64,000 bases of DNA from Chryseobacterium formosum (GTDB lineage: Bacteria; Bacteroidota; Bacteroidia; Flavobacteriales; Weeksellaceae): the NCBI RefSeq assembly GCF_026460885.1, contig NZ_JAOVZW010000008.1:310001-374000 (forward strand). Direction: 5' to 3'. The notes beneath the pieces are model-generated. The model had not been told where the DNA came from. It searched no databases and saw only the letters and a program-made list of their open reading frames with translations. A program made the position numbers and the translations under genes. Of the stretch, positions 62,213 to 64,000 are shown in pieces. Within the stretch, counting starts at the first letter, position 1, and each line of letters begins with the position of its first letter.

Positions 62213-62233
62213 ATTTGAGCAAAAAAATCCTTT

Positions 62234-62736
62234 TTATTTCTTTTGAATTTCCAGATAAAGGTCTTGATAGGAGTGGACAAGGTCTTCAAGAGAAAATCCA
62301 CGGTTCAAACCACTTGGATTAGGCAAAACCCAAACTTTTGAGCCACAAAATTCTTCAGACTGCAATCCCCAAGAAATCTGTTTTTTTTCGGAAAATGTTT
62401 TGTAAGCAATCTTGCCTAAAAATGCAATATATTTTGGGTGAAATTTTGTCATTTTGGTTTTAAAAACTCAAGAGAATGATCAAATTCTTCTTTTGAAAGT
62501 TCATCTGCCCGAGAAGTTGCTCTAGCTACAGCTGTAGTTAAGCCATATCCGAAATCTAAAATAGTAGTATCATTTTCGGCTTCAATTTGATGAGAAGTAA
62601 ACCCCGAAAGATAAAGAACTTTCCAAAAACGATTACTTCTTCCGGAAAAGTGATGTCCGTCTTCAGCGGATTTTAAGCCAGGATTAATTCCGACAAAAAT
62701 AACTTCAAGATTTGTATTGATAATATCTGTTAACAT
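62234..62736 (-). pseudogene. Mug-type G:T/U mismatch DNA glycosylase gene split by frameshift
   Basis: The upstream frame (62736-62449) encodes IFVGINPGLKSAEDGHHF, SGRSNRFWKVLYLSGF and ATSRADELSKEEF, then stops. The downstream frame (62452-62234) continues with HPKYIAFLGKIAYKTF, WVLPNPSGLN and FSLEDLVHSYQDLY. Together they cover a normal Mug/TDG-fold protein of about 167 residues, with motif 1 (GINPG) and motif 2 (NPSGLN) on different pieces. The frames meet at an A-rich run and overlap as ATGA. Either a one-base deletion, a sequencing error, or an unusual translationally coupled split. Confidence 0.8.
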
Positions 62737-62935
62737 GATAAAAATGATTATATAATATTAATGAATGTTATTGAATTTTTGCAAACGAATTTTATGATTC
62801 TTAAATTTTGAAAGATGTCGACTTTTTGATTATTACATTTATCGCTTGAGCATAAAATATCCTAAATCATTCTTAGAAATTTTGAATAAAATAAAACTGA
62901 AAAAAAATTAAAAAAAATTTAACATTTATTATTAA

Positions 62936-62964
62936 GGAACGATCGTTCCGTAATTGTACATTTG
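62936..62964 (+). promoter_or_regulatory. TetR-type operator and -7 box upstream of the SDR gene
   Basis: Perfect 14-bp palindrome GGAACGATCGTTCC (62936-62949), continued by GTAAT, lies just upstream of TACATTTG (62957-62964), an exact TAnnTTTG box. The half-site TTCCGTAATT recurs in front of the TetR gene. Confidence 0.75.
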
Positions 62965-63006
62965 CATCATAATAATTCAACAATTAATAATTTAAAACAA
63001 TTTAAA

Positions 63007-63759
63007 ATGAAAAATTTAGAAAACAAAGTAGCTATCGTAACATGAGTAAATAGCGGAATCGGATTTGCAGCAGCATCAGAATTATCAGCAAAAGGTGCAA
63101 AAGTAATTGTAACAGGAAGAAACAAAGAATCTTTGAAACAAGCTGAGGCTGAATTGAATGTAATAGGAATTCAGGCAGATCAATCAGATTTAAAATCTAT
63201 CGACAGTTTAGTTGAGCAAGTTTCTTCTCAGTTCGGAAAAGTGGATGTAGTATTTTTAAATGCCGGAATCGCTGCATTTGCACCTTTAGATTCAGCATCT
63301 GAAGAGCATTATGACAGTATTATGGATATCAATGTAAAAGGAACTTATTTTACTATTCAGAAATTATTGCCAATTCTAAACGATGGTGCTTCTATTATCT
63401 TTAATACTTCAGTTAACGCTCATCTTGCAATGCCAAATTCAAGTGTTTATGCGGCAAGTAAAGCAGCCTTATTATCTTTAAACAAAGTTTTCGCTACAGA
63501 ATTAGCACCAAGAAAAATCAGAGTAAATGCTGTATCTCCCGGTCCTGTCGAAACACCGATTTATAGTAAATTAGGATTGGAAAAAGAAGAAGTTGAAGGT
63601 CTTGGAGCGGCTTTAGGAGAAAAAATCTTATTGAAACGTTTTGCACAAGCCAATGAAATTGCAAAAACTGTTGGATTCTTAGCTTCAGATGACTCATCAT
63701 TTACTACAGGAACAGAAATCGTTGTCGATGGTGGTTTAACTGTTAATTCTGTAATGTAA
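63007..63759 (+). pseudogene. SDR family oxidoreductase interrupted by a stop in the cofactor motif
   Basis: From the ATG at 63007 the frame reads KNLENKVAIVT, then TGA at 63043-63045, then VNSGIGFAAASELSAKGAKV and a complete SDR (NAGIAAFAPL, catalytic Y148-AAS-K152, SPGPVETPI, GTEIVVDGGL) to 63759, about 250 codons in one frame. The expected TGGNSGIG loop is replaced by T-stop-V-NSGIG, so both glycines are lost. A start at 63133 would give a 208-residue fragment without the cofactor loop. Located downstream of a TetR-type operator and upstream of a tetR gene. Confidence 0.85.
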
Positions 63760-63773
63760 AATTTTTTTCTCAA

Positions 63774-63809
63774 ATTACGGAATAATCATTCCGTAATTTT
63801 GTATCTTTG
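63774..63809 (+). promoter_or_regulatory. TetR-type operator and -7 box upstream of the tetR gene
   Basis: ATTACGGAAT (63774-63783) and ATTCCGTAAT (63788-63797) form a perfect 10-bp dyad with a 4-base centre, followed by TATCTTTG (63802-63809), an exact TAnnTTTG box. The gene starts 23 bases later. Confidence 0.8.
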
Positions 63810-63832
63810 TAGGGTTATTTAATTTTGAAATC

Positions 63833-64000
63833 ATGGCAAGAACTAAAGAATTTAATGAGGAGAAAGCTTTAGACAAAGCAATTGAGATATTTTGGCACAA
63901 AGGTTACAATGGAACTTCTGCTCAGGATTTGGTTACACATCTTGGCTTAAGCCGTTCCAGTTTGTATGATACTTTTGGGGATAAACAAAAATTATTTTCG
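63833..64000 (+). CDS. TetR/AcrR family regulator, 3'-truncated by window edge
   Basis: 56 residues are visible: ARTKEFNEEKALDKAIEIFW, then HKGYNGTSAQDLVTHLGLSR with the HTH SRSSLYDTFGDKQKLF. This is the canonical TetR N-terminal DNA-binding domain; the ligand domain lies beyond the window. Dyads in front of this gene and of the SDR share TTCCGTAATT, pointing to control of both by this repressor. Confidence 0.93.
   Translation, partial: MARTKEFNEEKALDKAIEIFWHKGYNGTSAQDLVTHLGLSRSSLYDTFGDKQKLFS

Noticed and set aside
63043..63045. In-frame TGA read as selenocysteine
   Set aside because: It replaces a structural glycine of the cofactor loop, not a redox position, and no SECIS-like hairpin is evident directly after it.
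63041..63052. Internal ATG at 63041 as a restart of the interrupted SDR
   Set aside because: It is in another frame and meets TAG after three codons.
1..64000. tRNA, rRNA, integrase, insertion sequence or prophage genes
   Set aside because: None could be recognised by eye in either strand; a tRNAscan and IS search would be needed to exclude degenerate copies.

Overview
The window reads as chromosomal DNA from an AT-rich Bacteroidota, most likely a Chryseobacterium-like member of the Weeksellaceae/Flavobacteriales. The reasons are: flavobacterial promoters (TTG, about 19 bp, TAnnTTTG) visible at several genes; almost no Shine-Dalgarno sequences; SusC-type plug and barrel sequences; a GldA-like ABC ATPase; CcoG; and intergenic palindromic repeats of the kind common in this group. 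No tRNA, rRNA, CRISPR array, transposase or phage gene was found. Genus assignment is an inference.

Layout. 1-2.2 kb: the end of a methyltransferase gene, then a divergent HxlR regulator / Old Yellow Enzyme pair separated by an array of GTTAC half-sites. 2.7-3.9 kb: a secreted C1 (bleomycin-hydrolase-like) peptidase. 4.2-16.3 kb: the most unusual locus, made of an ECF sigma factor, an anti-sigma-like membrane protein carrying a SusC-type plug plus a VWA domain, a SusC-like barrel that appears to lack its own plug, a giant alpha-2-macroglobulin with an embedded SusC-type plug and an intact thioester motif, and a VWA lipoprotein paralogous to the first VWA protein. 16.3-21.2 kb: a GbsR/MarR-controlled run of small membrane proteins, a desaturase, an SRPBCC protein, a frameshifted DUF2071 gene and a TIGR01777 epimerase, followed by an exactly 42-bp-periodic array. 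21.7-25.8 kb: a GH29-GH3 glycosidase pair. 26-37.6 kb: housekeeping and unknown genes (sorbosone dehydrogenase-like lipoprotein, lipoamide dehydrogenase, patatin, adenine deaminase, ABC ATPase), with a 1.4 kb gene-poor stretch.

37.6-48.4 kb is a stress block: CcoG, YciE/F-like protein, SDR, DUF2383 protein, Crp/Fnr regulator, NDH-2, HPII-type catalase and a zinc alcohol dehydrogenase. 48.5-61.3 kb is mostly on the minus strand: an outer-membrane receptor, a plus-strand cold-shock gene, a haloperoxidase-type hydrolase, a four-gene cupin/DUF1275/peroxiredoxin/DsbA-like operon, an ABM protein, a hybrid kinase plus LytTR regulator, and Dps. A second exact-period (41 bp) array lies at 56.7 kb. 61.6-64 kb: two DNA glycosylase genes (one split by a frameshift), an SDR broken by a stop codon inside its cofactor motif, and the start of a TetR regulator; matching palindromic operators precede the last two.

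How it fits together. The central hypothesis is that at 4.2-16.3 kb the SusC plug has been separated from its barrel and grafted onto two partner proteins, one reaching the cytoplasmic membrane next to an ECF sigma factor and one built like a protease trap. The other half of the window is dominated by oxidative and electrophile stress functions. Three coding sequences carry apparent inactivating changes, two of them single-base deletions that could be sequencing errors.
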